Positions 1 to 10,672 are shown, counted from the stretch's first letter. The stretch is DNA of 64,000 nucleotides from Eonycteris spelaea (GCA_003508835.1 PUFA01000066.1:4030001-4094000), one strand, 5' to 3'. Notes: generated by a model not told the origin, from the sequence alone. Made by a program: numbers and translations.

Positions 1-56
1 GATTACAATTATATGTATATTATATATGATATATATTCTGTATATATACACAGAAA
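1..56. repeat. TA-rich simple sequence
   Basis: Mostly alternating TA/TATG with ATATATTC interruptions. No gene or named repeat is seen. Confidence 0.6.
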
Positions 57-131
57 AACAGTGGGGTATTTTAACTCAGCGTGTGATAAGTTAAATGTAC
101 GCAGTTATAAATTATAGCTCCTAATAGACCA

Positions 132-200
132 AAAAGAAAGAAAGAAAGAAAGGAAGGAAGGAAGGAGGAAGGAGAAAGGAAAGGAAGAAAGGAGAAAGAA
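132..200 (+). repeat. Purine microsatellite (GAAA/GGAA)n
   Basis: An unbroken purine strand drifting from GAAA to GGAA to mixed GGAGAAAGGA units. All-purine tracts of this kind can form triplex DNA. Confidence 0.85.
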
Positions 201-371
201 GCCTAAAAAAGGAACGTGATATAATCGTGCTAGTCAGAAGATAATCTAAAAACCACGAATTCATCTGTACCGAACACTGTGGTCCAGCGATGAGACACAG
301 GTTTCAAGTTGTGTGAAATCTTCCGAAGGAGGAATATTGAACAGGACAACTGGCCTGGACTCTTCAAAAAT

Positions 372-379
372 TGACGTCA
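372..379. promoter_or_regulatory. Perfect CRE palindrome TGACGTCA
   Basis: The full 8-bp CREB/ATF consensus, followed three bases later by an 11-G run. No promoter, TATA box or CpG island is near, so function is unproven; an 8-mer in 64 kb can occur by chance. Confidence 0.35.
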
Positions 380-383
380 TGGT

Positions 384-417
384 GGGGGGGGGGGAAAGGT
401 GGGGTAGGAGGGAGGGT
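384..417 (+). other. G-rich tract, potential G-quadruplex
   Basis: An 11-G run followed by GGTGGGG and GGAGGGAGGG; at least four G-runs of three or more lie within 34 bases. Confidence 0.45.
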
Positions 418-2186
418 TATCCCGGATTTCGAAAGGGACGCAGGATATGTGACAACCACAGGAATACATGGCCTGGCCCTTCATTGGATCCTGGTTTGAA
501 TGAACCAGCTGTAAAGGACGCTTTGGGGGAAATTGTGATTATAAATAAAGCAAAAACCCTCTCTATTATTTTAGAGATGCAGCTTCAGAGATCTAGGGAC
601 AAAAGTCTACAATATCTGTAATTTAAAGTATTAGAAGAAAAAGAAATGGCTGAGGAAGCAAAGACGGCAAAACGTCGACAACGATTATGTGCAGACAACG
701 GGCACAGGCGAGCGTTCCGAACTGCTGCCTGTACCTCTCTGTGCAATTGAAAATTTTCATAATCGGAAGTAAAAATAGAACAAAGGAAGCGCAGGAGCTT
801 GTGAGGAATATTAAATAACACGTTTATACCTAATATATTCATAAATAAGAGTGATTAAGAGAGTGATTAAAAGAGCATAGGAATATTTTGGGGGAAATAA
901 CAGTGTATAAGGAACATTATTGTTGCTTCAGTCTTGCCAGTGTTTCTCCCAAATACGACTTCATTGGAAATTAATGTCAAAAGTCCACACTTTAGACTCC
1001 CGGTGACCGTGAAGACAGAGCTGCATGGCTTCTTCGAAGCCCCAGTGACGGCGCCTCTCGCTGTTGCCTGCTTCATCCTTCATTTTACCCTGACGACGAT
1101 TCTTCCGGAACACAGACATTAGAATGTCCCCAGGGACCCACCCAGCTTCTCAAAAATCCTCTGCTTATTTGTCAAAATAGGAGAGGGAAGGTGAGTTTGG
1201 AGATAAGAGATGAGGCTGATTTACCAGCTAAACCATTTCTGTTAGTTCAAGTGATCGAATTTCCCTGTATTATCTGTAACGTGAACAGTTAACTTTCCAG
1301 GGGGAGTCATCCAGAAGGGAGATGAATTGAGAATAAAAGTATAACCATAGCTTTTTTCCCCCCTCTCTTTGCCTTTCTTCCAAGTTTCCTAATTGCCCTC
1401 TGAACCTTACTATTTGAAACTATGACTTCATGTTCAAGCTAGGAAGACAGCGTTGGTCATGAAAGCATGTGACACGCAAACCTCGAATTCATTTCCTTTG
1501 CGATGAAGCAATTTCTGCAGAACAGAAGCCCACGGATGCAACACTCCCCAAGGTTCCGTACCGTCAAATATCCTAGTAGACGATCAAACATTCCAACTTA
1601 TCGGTCAGATCTGGGACTCACACCATGCACTGGGAAACACTCAAATTTCTAAATGCAAACATAGTACCAAAACGCTTCTACGATTGGCTCCATTCTCAGA
1701 CTCGCCAAAACTCACCCAGGGAGAAAAGAACGCGTGGTTGTGGTATCGACAAGGAAACTTGGTGCTGACAATTGTAATTCTAGAGGAATTTGAAGAGCTG
1801 ACATAGAAGGGTGAAATTAAACATTACCAAGAAGAGGCCATATTGATTAGAAGTCTAATGTCTGACCTATCTCTGTTTATCTAGTTTCAGCAGGCTGGCA
1901 GGTTAGCCCTGCCAATCCAGATAGCATTGCCTAACTTACAGCAGTGCTGTTTTTAAAACATGCGTTGATGAAAATGTACAGAATGCATGTCTACACATTT
2001 CCTTATAGAGTCAAAACAAACAGCAAACAAATTTTATCATAAGGGAGATGAATGAAGTTGATCGTTTCCAGTCTGATATTGCATGCCCTAAGTAGTCGTG
2101 CAATCTTCACTCTGCTGATGTGAAATTCAAACATGGCGGAAATCAATGAACATAGGAGGCTCTTGTTCTCTATAGCAGCTGATAGT
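418..2186. other. Unassigned non-coding sequence
   Basis: No repeat family or gene was recognised. The longest open frame is about 100 codons and lacks any domain. Local CpG content near 650-720 is a little raised. There is nothing else to report. Confidence 0.5.
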
Positions 2187-2373
2187 AGAGGTTGGCAAAC
2201 TAAGGCCCATGGGCCAAATCTGGCCCTCCACCTGCTTTTGTCAATAAAGTTTTATTGGAAAACGGCCCAAACCATTTGTTCATGCGTTGTCTATGGCTGC
2301 TTTCACGTTGCATAGGCAAAGTTCAGAAGTTATGTTAAAGACAGTCTATTATGCAAGGCCTAAAATATTTTGG
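2187..2373 (+). mobile_element. hAT-type DNA transposon fragment
   Basis: It starts AGAGGTTGGCAAACTAAGGC and continues through CAATAAAGTTTTATTGGAA and GTCTATGGCTGCTTTCA to GGCCTAAAATATTTT. These blocks belong to an abundant non-autonomous mammalian hAT (Charlie-group) element with a CAGGGGTYGGCAAACT-type end. The far end is missing. Two more copies lie at 5568-5800 and 41567-41882 in the same orientation. I do not assign the exact Repbase name. Confidence 0.75.
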
Positions 2374-2384
2374 AGTAAGTAAAG

Positions 2385-2775
2385 CCCAGACTGAGGATCC
2401 AACCCTGCCTAGCTCTATGGCCTTGAGCACATTGCTTCAGATCTGTGGGTCTCAGTCTTCCTGCTTCTTAAATGAGGATAATAAAAACAAGAGCAGCTCA
2501 GTTGACCAAGTGTTTACAATACGTCCGACAATGTTTTAGGTGCTTTGAAAGTATTAATTCATTTAAACTCACAACAACTCTATGAGGTACATACTATGAT
2601 TGTCCCCATTTTATAGGTAAGGAGTCAGAGCTCAGAGAGGTGAAGTAAGTTGCTTAAGGTTCGCATCCTGGAGCTGCCTCACGTGGTAATTCTGAGGGCA
2701 AATGAGTTAAGGCAGGTAGGTGGGGCTCTTATCCTGGTACCTGGAATATAGCAAGCTCTTGAAAAGTTATGAGTG
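2385..2775 (+). repeat. MIR SINE, split by a second MIR
   Basis: The left part (2385-2502) carries the MIR core in order: GAGGATCCAACCCTGCC, a splice-like CTCTATGGCCTTGAGC block, then CTCAGTCTTCCTGCTTC and AAATGAGGATAATAA. The right part (about 2690-2775) resumes with AAATGAGTTAAGGC and CCTGGAATATAGCAAGCTCT, the MIR 3' end. The gap holds a MIR in the opposite orientation. Confidence 0.7.
2503..2665 (-). repeat. MIR SINE nested inside another MIR
   Basis: Read on the plus strand it shows the reversed MIR core: TTAATTCATTTAAACTCACA, ACAACTCTATGAGGTACATA, then CCCCATTTTATAGGTAAGGA and CAGAGAGGTGAAGTAAGTTG. It is inserted into the plus-strand MIR of 2385-2775. Confidence 0.7.
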
Positions 2776-2998
2776 GGGGGTGGCTCCATAGTGTAGTGGT
2801 TAGCATGTCTGCTTTACACACAGAAAGTCCAGGGTTGGTGCCCCAGATAGAGCCACAGACAAGGCCCCGGGTGCACGCCACAAGTGAATGAGAAGAGATG
2901 CCCCACCCTCAGAGATCCAGCTCTCAAGGGGAGATGGCAGCATCCATAGGTCAGGGGGTGGACGTCTGGGGGGCAATTAAAGAGGGGAAAAGAAAAAT
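2776..2998 (+). mobile_element. tRNA-derived SINE (possibly MEG-T2-like)
   Basis: A tRNA-like head at 2781-2855 begins TGGCTCCATAGTGTAGTGG and ends ATAGAGCCA. The outer stem TGGCTC/GAGCCA is perfect, the anticodon stem pairs in 4 of 5 positions around the loop TTTACAC (a valine TAC anticodon by position), and the T arm has one mismatch. The head matches that of the 32.4-kb hybrid SINE in long blocks (TAGTGTAGTGGT, TCTGCTTT, CCCCAG, GAGCCA). The body to about 2998 (ending in an A-rich stretch) is GC-rich and has no 5S similarity. It was inserted near the 3' end of an older plus-strand MIR whose TTATTATTA tail resumes after it. I could not define a clean target-site duplication. The family name is a guess; the SINE nature is secure. 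Confidence 0.75.
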
Positions 2999-3263
2999 GA
3001 CAAGTGTCGTTATTATTAATTTTGATCGTAAGCCACCACAAGTGAACATATTAGTTGGCACCTGAGCCGACCCTTCAAATCTCAACTTTGGGGAGTGTTT
3101 ATTTAACTGACATCTTCAGCAAGGGCTGCTACCATGTCGAATGTATTTGGTGTCCTGGGGAGTGTGACAGATTATGCAGGGTTTACGTTCCTTGGTTTCT
3201 AGGTTGTCAGTTTTTCAAACAGGATTTTGATGTTTTAAGATTTACCAGAAAGTACAACAACAG

Positions 3264-3350
3264 AAAGGAGGAAAGGAGGAAGAGGAGGAGGAGGAGGAGG
3301 AGGAGGAGGAGGAGGAGGAGGAGGAGGAGGAGGAGGAGGAGGAGAAGAGG
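3264..3350 (+). repeat. (AGG)n microsatellite
   Basis: About 25 AGG/GGA units in a pure purine strand, entered by GGAGGAAAGGAGG and left by AGAAGAGGGGGG. It explains the poly-arginine (forward) and poly-proline (reverse) open frames here, which are not genes. Confidence 0.9.
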
Positions 3351-3399
3351 GGGGATGGGGGATGGGAGGGGGAGAACTTTCCAACCAGAAGCTTAGTGG

Positions 3400-4925
3400 G
3401 TACACATCACGATTGCAGTTTGCTGCTCGATTATGGTTCTGAGTTGGTTCATGCACAAACCACAACAAACACATGCATATCATGGATTGAATTGGGGTTT
3501 GAAACCCATTTACCTTCTTTATAACTTAAAAAAAAAAAAAACCCACACAAGTCACACGTTTGTTGTAGAAACTGCTGATAAACAATGGAAAATAGAAAAA
3601 CAATCGCCCATAACCTCACTGCCTCAAAATAACCACCTTCACTATGCTGGGATTCTAGTTTAAATAGAGTTTTTGTTTTTTGGTTTTTTTGGTTTTTTTG
3701 TTTTTTGCTGCTGCTGCAAAAATGGTTTCAATAGGTCAGAATGTAAAACATTCAAATAAAGAATGGCAACAGTTGTTACTTGGGGAGCGGCTGAGAGGAG
3801 ATCGCCACTCTCTACACATGGTGTATTTCTGTACTCTTTCCTCTTTATTTTCACCAAGCCCAAATCTCTTTCTTAAGTGAGGAAAAAAACCCAATAAGGA
3901 TCAGTTTTTAAGTAAAAAATGCAATGGTTGACAGTGAATTCAGAGCAAGTATTTAAAGCATTCGTATCAGTTCCAAATCTCTCTCAGTAGAAGGCAGAGC
4001 CAGGGCCAGCATGAGTATACACACACTCCTCGGCTACTGCGAAGGCCCGCCATTAACTGAGTTTTCCCATGAGAGGAAGTGGTTAATCAGACAGTGTCCA
4101 CACGCCTTCAGAACGAATTGTCAGTTTGGTAGGGAAAAAGGAATCCCAATGTCAATTATCTAGTCAATTCAGGGGAAAATTCTCGGTCCACCATTTGTCA
4201 TGCAATCCATACAAATGGTTGCCGAAGTCTACTTTTTAATCAGTTATGCTTATATTGCATAGATGCTATGGCAGGTAACACTCTCGGTAGCAGAGCAAAA
4301 GTGAGTGAAGAATTTAGAGGAGATATTTCCATTTAATCCTCTTTGAAAGCCACCTAGGGGTGAAAACAAACTGTTATATTTAACTTAGCCCATGATTATG
4401 GGAAGAAAGAAGAAATTAAATGTCTGTCTATAGGTGTAGGAGTCTCTCTGGGAAAAGAAAAAAGGCGCTGAAGCCTTTTGAACAAAGTGGTCAGGTGCAA
4501 CACAACTGGCCCTTCGGCAACAAACCAGGCAAAGATGCTCATTTAAAAACAAAACAGAAAAGAAAACCTACATCCCGTTAGCAGGGGCTACATCTTGGCA
4601 GTGGGATAATGAGCACTCTTTGTTTTCTTTTTGCTTCTTGGTCAGTTCGATTGTCCTACAATGATTATGTAGATTATAACTACCTCCATCAGAAAAAAAG
4701 AGAAAAAAACCCCAGACTCCCACAAATACCTGACTCAAATTTGGTGTACGGGCAAGCCCGGTATGCAATGGGCCAGTCGACACCAGTGTGTCCCTAGGAG
4801 TTAAGAGCAGGGGTATTGTTGGCATTAAAAAAAAAAAATTAAATTTAGAGATAAAATCAGGGTGCTAACAACAGTCAGTGAAACACACTGTGGGTTCAAT
4901 TCCTCTCAGCGACTTGTTAAAGCAA
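3400..4925. other. Unassigned non-coding sequence
   Basis: It contains an A-run (about 3529-3540), a T/G-rich stretch with CTG repeats at 3665-3718, and otherwise unremarkable AT-balanced DNA. No gene or named repeat was recognised. Confidence 0.45.
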
Positions 4926-4929
4926 AGTA

Positions 4930-5150
4930 GCAGGTGTGTAATAATTATGAGCAAAGCCATTATTTCTTGAGCAGTTACTGTTGACGTGTGTGTGATCTCA
5001 TTTAGCCAGAAAGGTGTGTGGTTTTTTTTTTTTTCATCTCCATCTTATTACAGATGAAGAAACTGAGACACAGAGAGGTTAAGCAGTGGGTACCAGGTCA
5101 CACAGAAAGTAGGCGCAGGGCCAGGATTCAAACCTGGCGCTTTCCGGTGA
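4930..5150 (-). repeat. MIR SINE
   Basis: On the plus strand: CAGATGAAGAAACTGAGACA, CAGAGAGGTTAAGCAGTGGG, AGGTCACACAGAAAGTAGGC and GCCAGGATTCAAACCTGGC. A 12-T run has expanded at about 5022 inside the element. Confidence 0.85.
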
Positions 5151-5274
5151 GCCGACTCGTTCTTGCCATCCACATCTCTCTCCATATTAAGGTTGTGTTC
5201 CCTTTGCCAAATCCATCTCATTTTGCTAACCTTTTCAAAAGGCTTTGGTCTAAAAGGATGAAGTAGCAGCAATT

Positions 5275-5560
5275 CTACTTCCGGGAGCTGATCGTCAGAA
5301 ATAATCAGAGATATGGACAAAGATTTACGTTCAAAGGTTTCAGCATGACGTTATGTATAGTGGCTTAAAAAAAACAGCGAGAGATTATAAATGAACACTA
5401 TACATTCCTTATGGGAAAATATTACACAAGCATCAAAATGGAATTGTTAAATAACTTATTCTATGGAAATGGTCATAATAAATGGTTTTTAAAAGATGGA
5501 TTAAAATCTGTGTATATATGCATTAGGCTCTTTTTAGAAATAAAATACATACATGCACAT
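5275..5560 (+). repeat. L1M-type LINE 3' relic
   Basis: Contains a decayed form of the L1 ORF2 end and 3' UTR: GAAAATATTACACAAGCATC and CAAAATGGAATTGTTAA match the 'cattaaaaagaatg' region of old mammalian L1. No open frame remains. Confidence 0.45.
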
Positions 5561-5567
5561 ATGCATG

Positions 5568-5800
5568 TGCTAGGAGTTAGCGACCTGGAGCCCGCCTGCC
5601 ACATCAGGCCCCCTGCTGGTTTTTTGCTACAACCTGTGAGCTAAGAATAGTTTTTACACAAAAAATATAAAGAGTAAAAAAAGACTACTCAGCCTTTTGG
5701 CAAGAATGTCGCTTGAGAAATTGAGGACCCCGCCTCTTGGCTTACAAAGACTAAAATATTTACTATCTGGCCCTTTACAGAAAAAATTCGCTGACCCCTG
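5568..5800 (+). mobile_element. hAT-type DNA transposon (second copy)
   Basis: It begins TAGGAGTTAGCGACCTGGAG, passes through a TTTTACACAAAAAATATAAA region, and ends TGGCCCTTTACAGAAAAAAT then TCGCTGACCCCTGG. Both ends of the CAGGGGTYGGCAAACT-type element are recognisable, with internal deletion and decay. Confidence 0.75.
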
Positions 5801-6069
5801 GTATATACTTAACAAATAAACACGCTTTTGTGGTTGCACTGGGCCCACTGGAAAAACCCAGGATAATCTCTCCATCTCAAGGTCATGCTAGTAGCAACCT
5901 TAATTCTTTCTGCTATCTTCATTCCCCTTCGTCATGGGATGGAACACAGTCACAGGCTCTGTGGCTTAGGACATGTGCATCTTTGGGGGGCCTGGTGGCC
6001 TTTTGAGAGAGCTGTGTCTTCGTATCCAATAGGATGTAGATTTTCTTTTTTACAGATATTTTTATTCAA

Positions 6070-6235
6070 TCCTATAAGGATCCAAAATGAGCATATCATC
6101 AGCTCCATTTTGCATAGGAGGACCCTAAGCTTCAGACAGGTGAAGTGGTTTGCCCAGGGTCACACAGCGATAGGGTCAGAGTTGGGGGTGAGCCCAAGAC
6201 GGTGGGGCTCCAAAGTCTGCGGATTTCCAACCAGG
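6070..6235 (-). repeat. MIR SINE
   Basis: Plus-strand blocks CAGCTCCATTTTGCATAGGA, CAGACAGGTGAAGTGGTTTG, CCAGGGTCACACAGCGATAG and GGTCAGAGTTGGGG give the reversed MIR core. Confidence 0.8.
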
Positions 6236-6374
6236 CTAAGCTTAGCTATCGATGACACATGAAGAATAAGAACCTCTTCTACTCACTGGCCTCACTAGAA
6301 AGGGTACAGAAAACCTCATTCGTTCAAGTGCTCAGCCTTGTCTGTTTCGGAGTGGAGAAGGGTAAGGCAGGGCA

Positions 6375-6480
6375 AGCTTCCAAAGACCTGGGTTCAAACA
6401 CCACCTTAGCCATATGATGTCAGCTCCCTGGGCTCCATCAGCTTCTCTTGGGGAGAAGGAACCGGCTCCCCATCTCACTA
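6375..6480 (+). repeat. MIR SINE fragment
   Basis: AAAGACCTGGGTTCAAACAC followed by CACCTTAGCCATATGATGTC and a weak CTCCCTGGGCTCCATCAGC. The tRNA-like head junction and core are recognisable; the 3' half is lost. Confidence 0.55.
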
Positions 6481-6633
6481 TCCGGGAGTGTCTGCGTCGT
6501 TCATACAAGTAAAAATTTGTTGAGCTCGTCAATGTACCAGACTCCATTCCAGAAATTTCTAAAGCATTCCAAAAAGGCAGGGTAAGGTTACTGTGCTTGA
6601 ACCATGCAGATAATTTTGTCATCAAGCCATGTT

Positions 6634-6760
6634 AATAATAAAAATAACGGCCAACGTGACCAAGGGTTTCCTGTGTGCCCGCCAATGACCTATGAGCTGT
6701 GCAAATATGGACAGTTCTGGGTCATGATTCATTCTAACCGCTGAACTTCAAAAGAAACTG
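6634..6760 (-). repeat. Probable MIR SINE relic
   Basis: AATAATAAAAATAACGGCCA and TTTCCTGTGTGCC resemble the reversed MIR 3' end. Strongly decayed. Confidence 0.4.
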
Positions 6761-7146
6761 CAAACTTTCATTTCCCTTATTCGAGTGTGGAGATGTCCTT
6801 AACAAAACCCCAAATTAAGAGCCAAAGAGCTCACGATCATAAGAACCATCAGGCTTACAGAGGGTGAGAGGCTCCTAGTGGGACACTAATTCTCCCCATT
6901 TCCCGTCCTGGAGCTGAGCCTTTGATCTTTCAGCTCACAGATGACAGGGCTGCCCACGAGTTGTCAGGAATTGCTCGAGTGACTCTGTCTCATGGAGTAT
7001 GGAGGCATGCAGACACTCAGAGTCTTCCTTCTCGCTATCGGATTTTGCGGGCTTTGAACTGTGGGTTTTGAAGGTCCCGTTTCATTTTAGATCGATTTGC
7101 TCTCTCGAAATAAAAGCGTTTTGCCTCTGCTCTGGGCTCATGGCAG

Positions 7147-7148
<2 letters not shown>

Positions 7149-7206
<58 letters not shown>
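7149..7206 (+). repeat. (GT)n microsatellite
   Basis: An uninterrupted run of about 29 GT units ending in TTGGGGGGG. Open frames reading VCVCVC or THTHTH here are artefacts. Confidence 0.95.
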
Positions 7207-7207
<1 letters not shown>

Positions 7208-7504
7208 GGGGGGGCAGGAATGTTAAAGATCAAGGCTTTTTTGGGGAACAAGTCCTGCTTAAAACTTATGCAGTCTCTCCTGGTTCCCATTGTGGGCCAC
7301 GGCTGGGACTCACCATTTAGCATGTGTGCTGCTTCTCAGAATGAATTTATGACCCCACTCAACCCCCTCAAAAAAAGCCCCAAAAAACTTAATTTCAGAA
7401 TTTTTTGGAACTTGCTAACAAAGTGGAGGTGAAATGAGAAAAAGCAGAGATTTGTACCCTACAAATAGTTTCACCACAAGTTTGGGAAAACTATCCCACC
7501 TTTG

Positions 7505-7551
7505 GTGGGGGCGGGGGTTGAGAAGGGGCTGGGGTGGGGGGGTGGGGGGAG
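7505..7551 (+). other. G-rich tract, potential G-quadruplex
   Basis: GGTGGGGGCGGGGG, then GGGGCTGGGG, then a seven-G run and GGTGGGGGG. At least six G4 runs occur with short loops. Confidence 0.5.
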
Positions 7552-7877
7552 AACCAGCAGAAAATGCTGTTAATTCAGACTCTTAGAAAATGTGTTTCCT
7601 CCATCTGACCATCCATCTGTCCATCCACTCTCTAAAGAAATGACAACTTTAGCTAAAAACAGCCTGCCCCAAACAGGAAGAATAAATGTCAAGCCTAAAC
7701 AATATGGCAGTGATACACTTCAACATGAAAAAGGTGCCTGGCCTTAGGCAACACCACACCTAGCATTTAAGCCTACAAAAATAATAACAGGGTCTGTAAA
7801 AATAGATGTGTAAGGACACGGACCACTGCATTGTGATACATGTGTAAGAAAACAACCTTTTTATTAACAGGGCTGTT

Positions 7878-8080
7878 GTTAATTATGCCTCAGCCTCTTA
7901 ACTGCTGAGTTCCTCAGTTTCCCCTTCTGCAGAACAAGAAAATTAAGAATACTTCCTGGTTGATGGTGAGGACTAAGTAGCCGAGTTAATGCTGAGGTAG
8001 GGCTCAGAACTAGGGTGAGCACACAGTACACGCTCAAGAATTTTAGCCATTATTATCATCATTGTTATTATTACGGAATA
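7878..8080 (+). repeat. MIR SINE
   Basis: GCCTCAGCCTCTTAACTGC, CCTCAGTTTCCCCTTCTGCA, GATGGTGAGGACTAAGTAGC, CGAGTTAATGCTGAGG and ACAGTACACGCTCAAG follow MIR core order to the 3' end; an ATTATTATC tail remains. Confidence 0.7.
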
Positions 8081-8548
8081 ATAGAAATCAACATACGTTT
8101 TAAAAGACTGAAGTTGATCTCTAGATACTAAAATGTCCATATTTGTGGTTTAGTAAGAAAACAAACCCACAAATGACAGAATATGTAGACTATGATACAT
8201 CACTTTTGTGCTTTTTAAACCAAGAACGTGCCTCATCTTTAACATGCACATTATTTGAAGATAGGATATTTAAGGGAGGGCACACAAGGATTGGGGGTCT
8301 ATAAAGATATTTCCGTCTCAACTTCAGAGGGTTCACATTAAAACATAGCGGAGAAATCTGTCTATGTTGTTTTAAAAACATCTGTCATCTCCCCAAAATT
8401 CTCATTTATGACTTATGACATATATGAAATGGAACAATTCGAGTGACAACTGTCTAATATGGCTTAGTTTGAAACTAGAGGGTTTAAATAATATATAATT
8501 TCAACCAGTGACTAAGAAGCACTAATAATATAATGTTTTAAGAAAAGC

Positions 8549-8582
8549 TATATATATGTATATATATATAACATATACATAT

Positions 8583-8624
<42 letters not shown>

Positions 8625-8645
8625 TATACACAGAGAGAGAGAGAG
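8549..8645 (+). repeat. Compound microsatellite (TA)n-(TG)n-(GA)n
   Basis: TATATATGTATATATATATA leads into about 15 TG units and then CAGAGAGAGAGAGAG. Confidence 0.9.
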
Positions 8646-8939
8646 GAGAGCTCTGCTGGATAAAAATTTTAAGTTTAAAAATGGTGGCTGTCAATCAAAA
8701 TTTATAAAATGTAAATTTTGGGAATAAAAAATGATGAAACCTTTGAATTACATTTTAAATTCTCTTCAGAGTCAAAAATTAAGGATAAATTAACGATAGG
8801 CAATTAAAGAGTTTTTGTATAAGATACTATAAGATGGATTACGGATTGGCATAAGTTAGGCAATTATTGCTTAAATGCCTGATTTTACACAAAGAACACC
8901 ATTGTGAAACTAAGTAGAGCCTATACTTAATACTAGCCA

Positions 8940-9720
8940 TCCATGCTTTCGTATTTTGCAGTTTGGGCTCATCGATGTGTGTCAGAGATTATTTGTGTAA
9001 ACTCTGGGTCATTTTGCAAACACGACTCCTGTGTCCTTCGGAGGGGACAGCAGGGTTCCCCAGGTCTTGCCTTCCCTGCCCAAACGCTGCTACTTTTCTG
9101 AAATGTCTTTCGAATGCTGTTTGCCCTGACGTTGTCATCTTTAATGAAAAAATGCCTGCTGAGGCGACTACCAGCCATTTGGTTCCCTCCTGTCCAGGGA
9201 GGAAAAGAATAACACTGAGTGAGGCTGAAGGTTTTTATTATCACATCGTAAATGCGCAATGGCCTCTGTCAATACAAAGAGACTCAGAAGGTCCTGGAAG
9301 AGGAAGCTGCTGTAGGGGGGGGCTGTCGAGTGACAAAACGGATTTTTATTAACCTCCTGCTCCAACATCTCTTTTCCTATTTTATTTTGCCTCATTTACT
9401 TCGCAACGTAATAATGCTGTAAAAACACCCAAACAGGAAGCTGATAACCCATTAGAAACCACACGGCCGCCCCATTACTGAAAAGCAGCGAGACTTTTGA
9501 GTCGCAGGCGACCTTTAGAATTTTAAGCATAGGTATGCCCAACACATTGGGATTTTCTGGGGCCGGCCCTGCCTGCTTTGCGTCTTCTTTAGAAGGTATT
9601 TCTTTCCAAAATAACATAGCCTGCTCACCTACACGCTAATTCTCACAAAGTTTTCATATTTGGGTCATAAACATCTTTCATGACACTGGTAAAATGGCCA
9701 AGGTGTTTATGAGCTGCAAG
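8940..9720. other. Unassigned block, candidate conserved non-coding element
   Basis: Repeat-free, compositionally balanced DNA with homeodomain-like core motifs (GTAATAATGC, CCATTAG, CATTACTG) and clustered CpGs that have not decayed (for example CACGGCCGCCCC). The open frames of up to 129 codons lack splice-site logic and domains. The candidate status is only a reading of texture; conservation was not tested. Confidence 0.25.
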
Positions 9721-9791
9721 AAATGTTTATGCCAAATGCATAAAAGCAGAAATGGAACCGTTCACATCAAACCCTGAATGAGGCGCGCAGG

Positions 9792-9830
9792 CGTGGGGGA
9801 AGGGGAGCGGGGGGGGGGGGGATGGGGGGG
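9792..9830 (+). other. G-rich tract, potential G-quadruplex
   Basis: Runs of 5, 4, 13 and 7 G separated by short spacers, followed directly by CCCCC. The 13-G run is at 9809-9821. Confidence 0.5.
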
Positions 9831-10319
9831 CCCCCAGAAAGATTTCGCTGGAAGTTGTTAAGGTGCAGTTCTCATAAAAATGTTTAGTAAATGTTAACAG
9901 TTCTTCGGGCCTGAGCAGGTGTGAAGCGACCCTGCCAGGGCCGCCCAACGAGGACGCCTGGCAGCCTGAGAAGAAAGAGCGTTTCCTCTTGTTTGTGCCA
10001 GCGAAGGGCACAGACCCAGCTCGGGGAAGCGCCAGGAGTCAGGTCCTGAAACCCTGTTGGAGCACAACACGTTTTCCGAAGAGCCTTAGAGCTCGGGCAT
10101 AAATGGGTTTTTACTACCACCGTGGAAAGTCAACAGCGACAGTCCAGATGTTTTATCCTGAAAACATCCGCACTGCGGTGGATCTACCTTTGTCCCCGCA
10201 AGGGAAGATGCCCACGACTTTTCTAAAAGGCAGATTTTAAAAGCACATACTACTGAGAAGATCCCTTTTTGCTGTTGTTGTGGTCGTTGTTGCTGTTAAA
10301 AAAAAAAAAAAAAAGAACC

Positions 10320-10672
10320 AGCAAACAACACATACACAGAGAAAATGATCTGGGGGAAAATATCTCGGACTGCACAGCGGGTTGGAATATGCTGTCCTGT
10401 ATATGTCTGTACTGATGGCGTTTATTCAAAAGGGCAGTTAGAGAGAAAACGCATAGATCTACACATTAAAACATTAAAACCCAAAAAGGATGCACGTAAA
10501 GACTGGTGTCTTCTTAACCGTATGGTGCCAATGTCAAAGTCCTGGTTTTCCTAATGTTCTGTAGTCGTGTGGGATGTCACCATTGGGGGGGGGGTGGTAC
10601 ACAGGAACCTTTCTGCATATTTTTACACTTCTTGTGATCTATAATCACCTCAAAATAAAAAAGTTTAAAAAG
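10320..10672 (+). repeat. L1M-type LINE 3' end
   Basis: The end block GTGTGGGATGTCACCATTGG, then CAGGAACCTTTCTGCATATT, TTGTGATCTATAATCACCTC and AAAATAAAAAAGTTTAAAA is the classic old-L1 3' terminus. The preceding 200 bases are a decayed 3' UTR. Confidence 0.75.

Noticed and set aside
3055..3483. Poly-arginine and poly-proline proteins
   Set aside because: Pure products of the (AGG)n microsatellite.
9540..9585. Bat SINE start at GGGGCCGGCCCTGCCTG
   Set aside because: Only the first dozen bases resemble a bat tRNA SINE head; no A box, B box or body follows.
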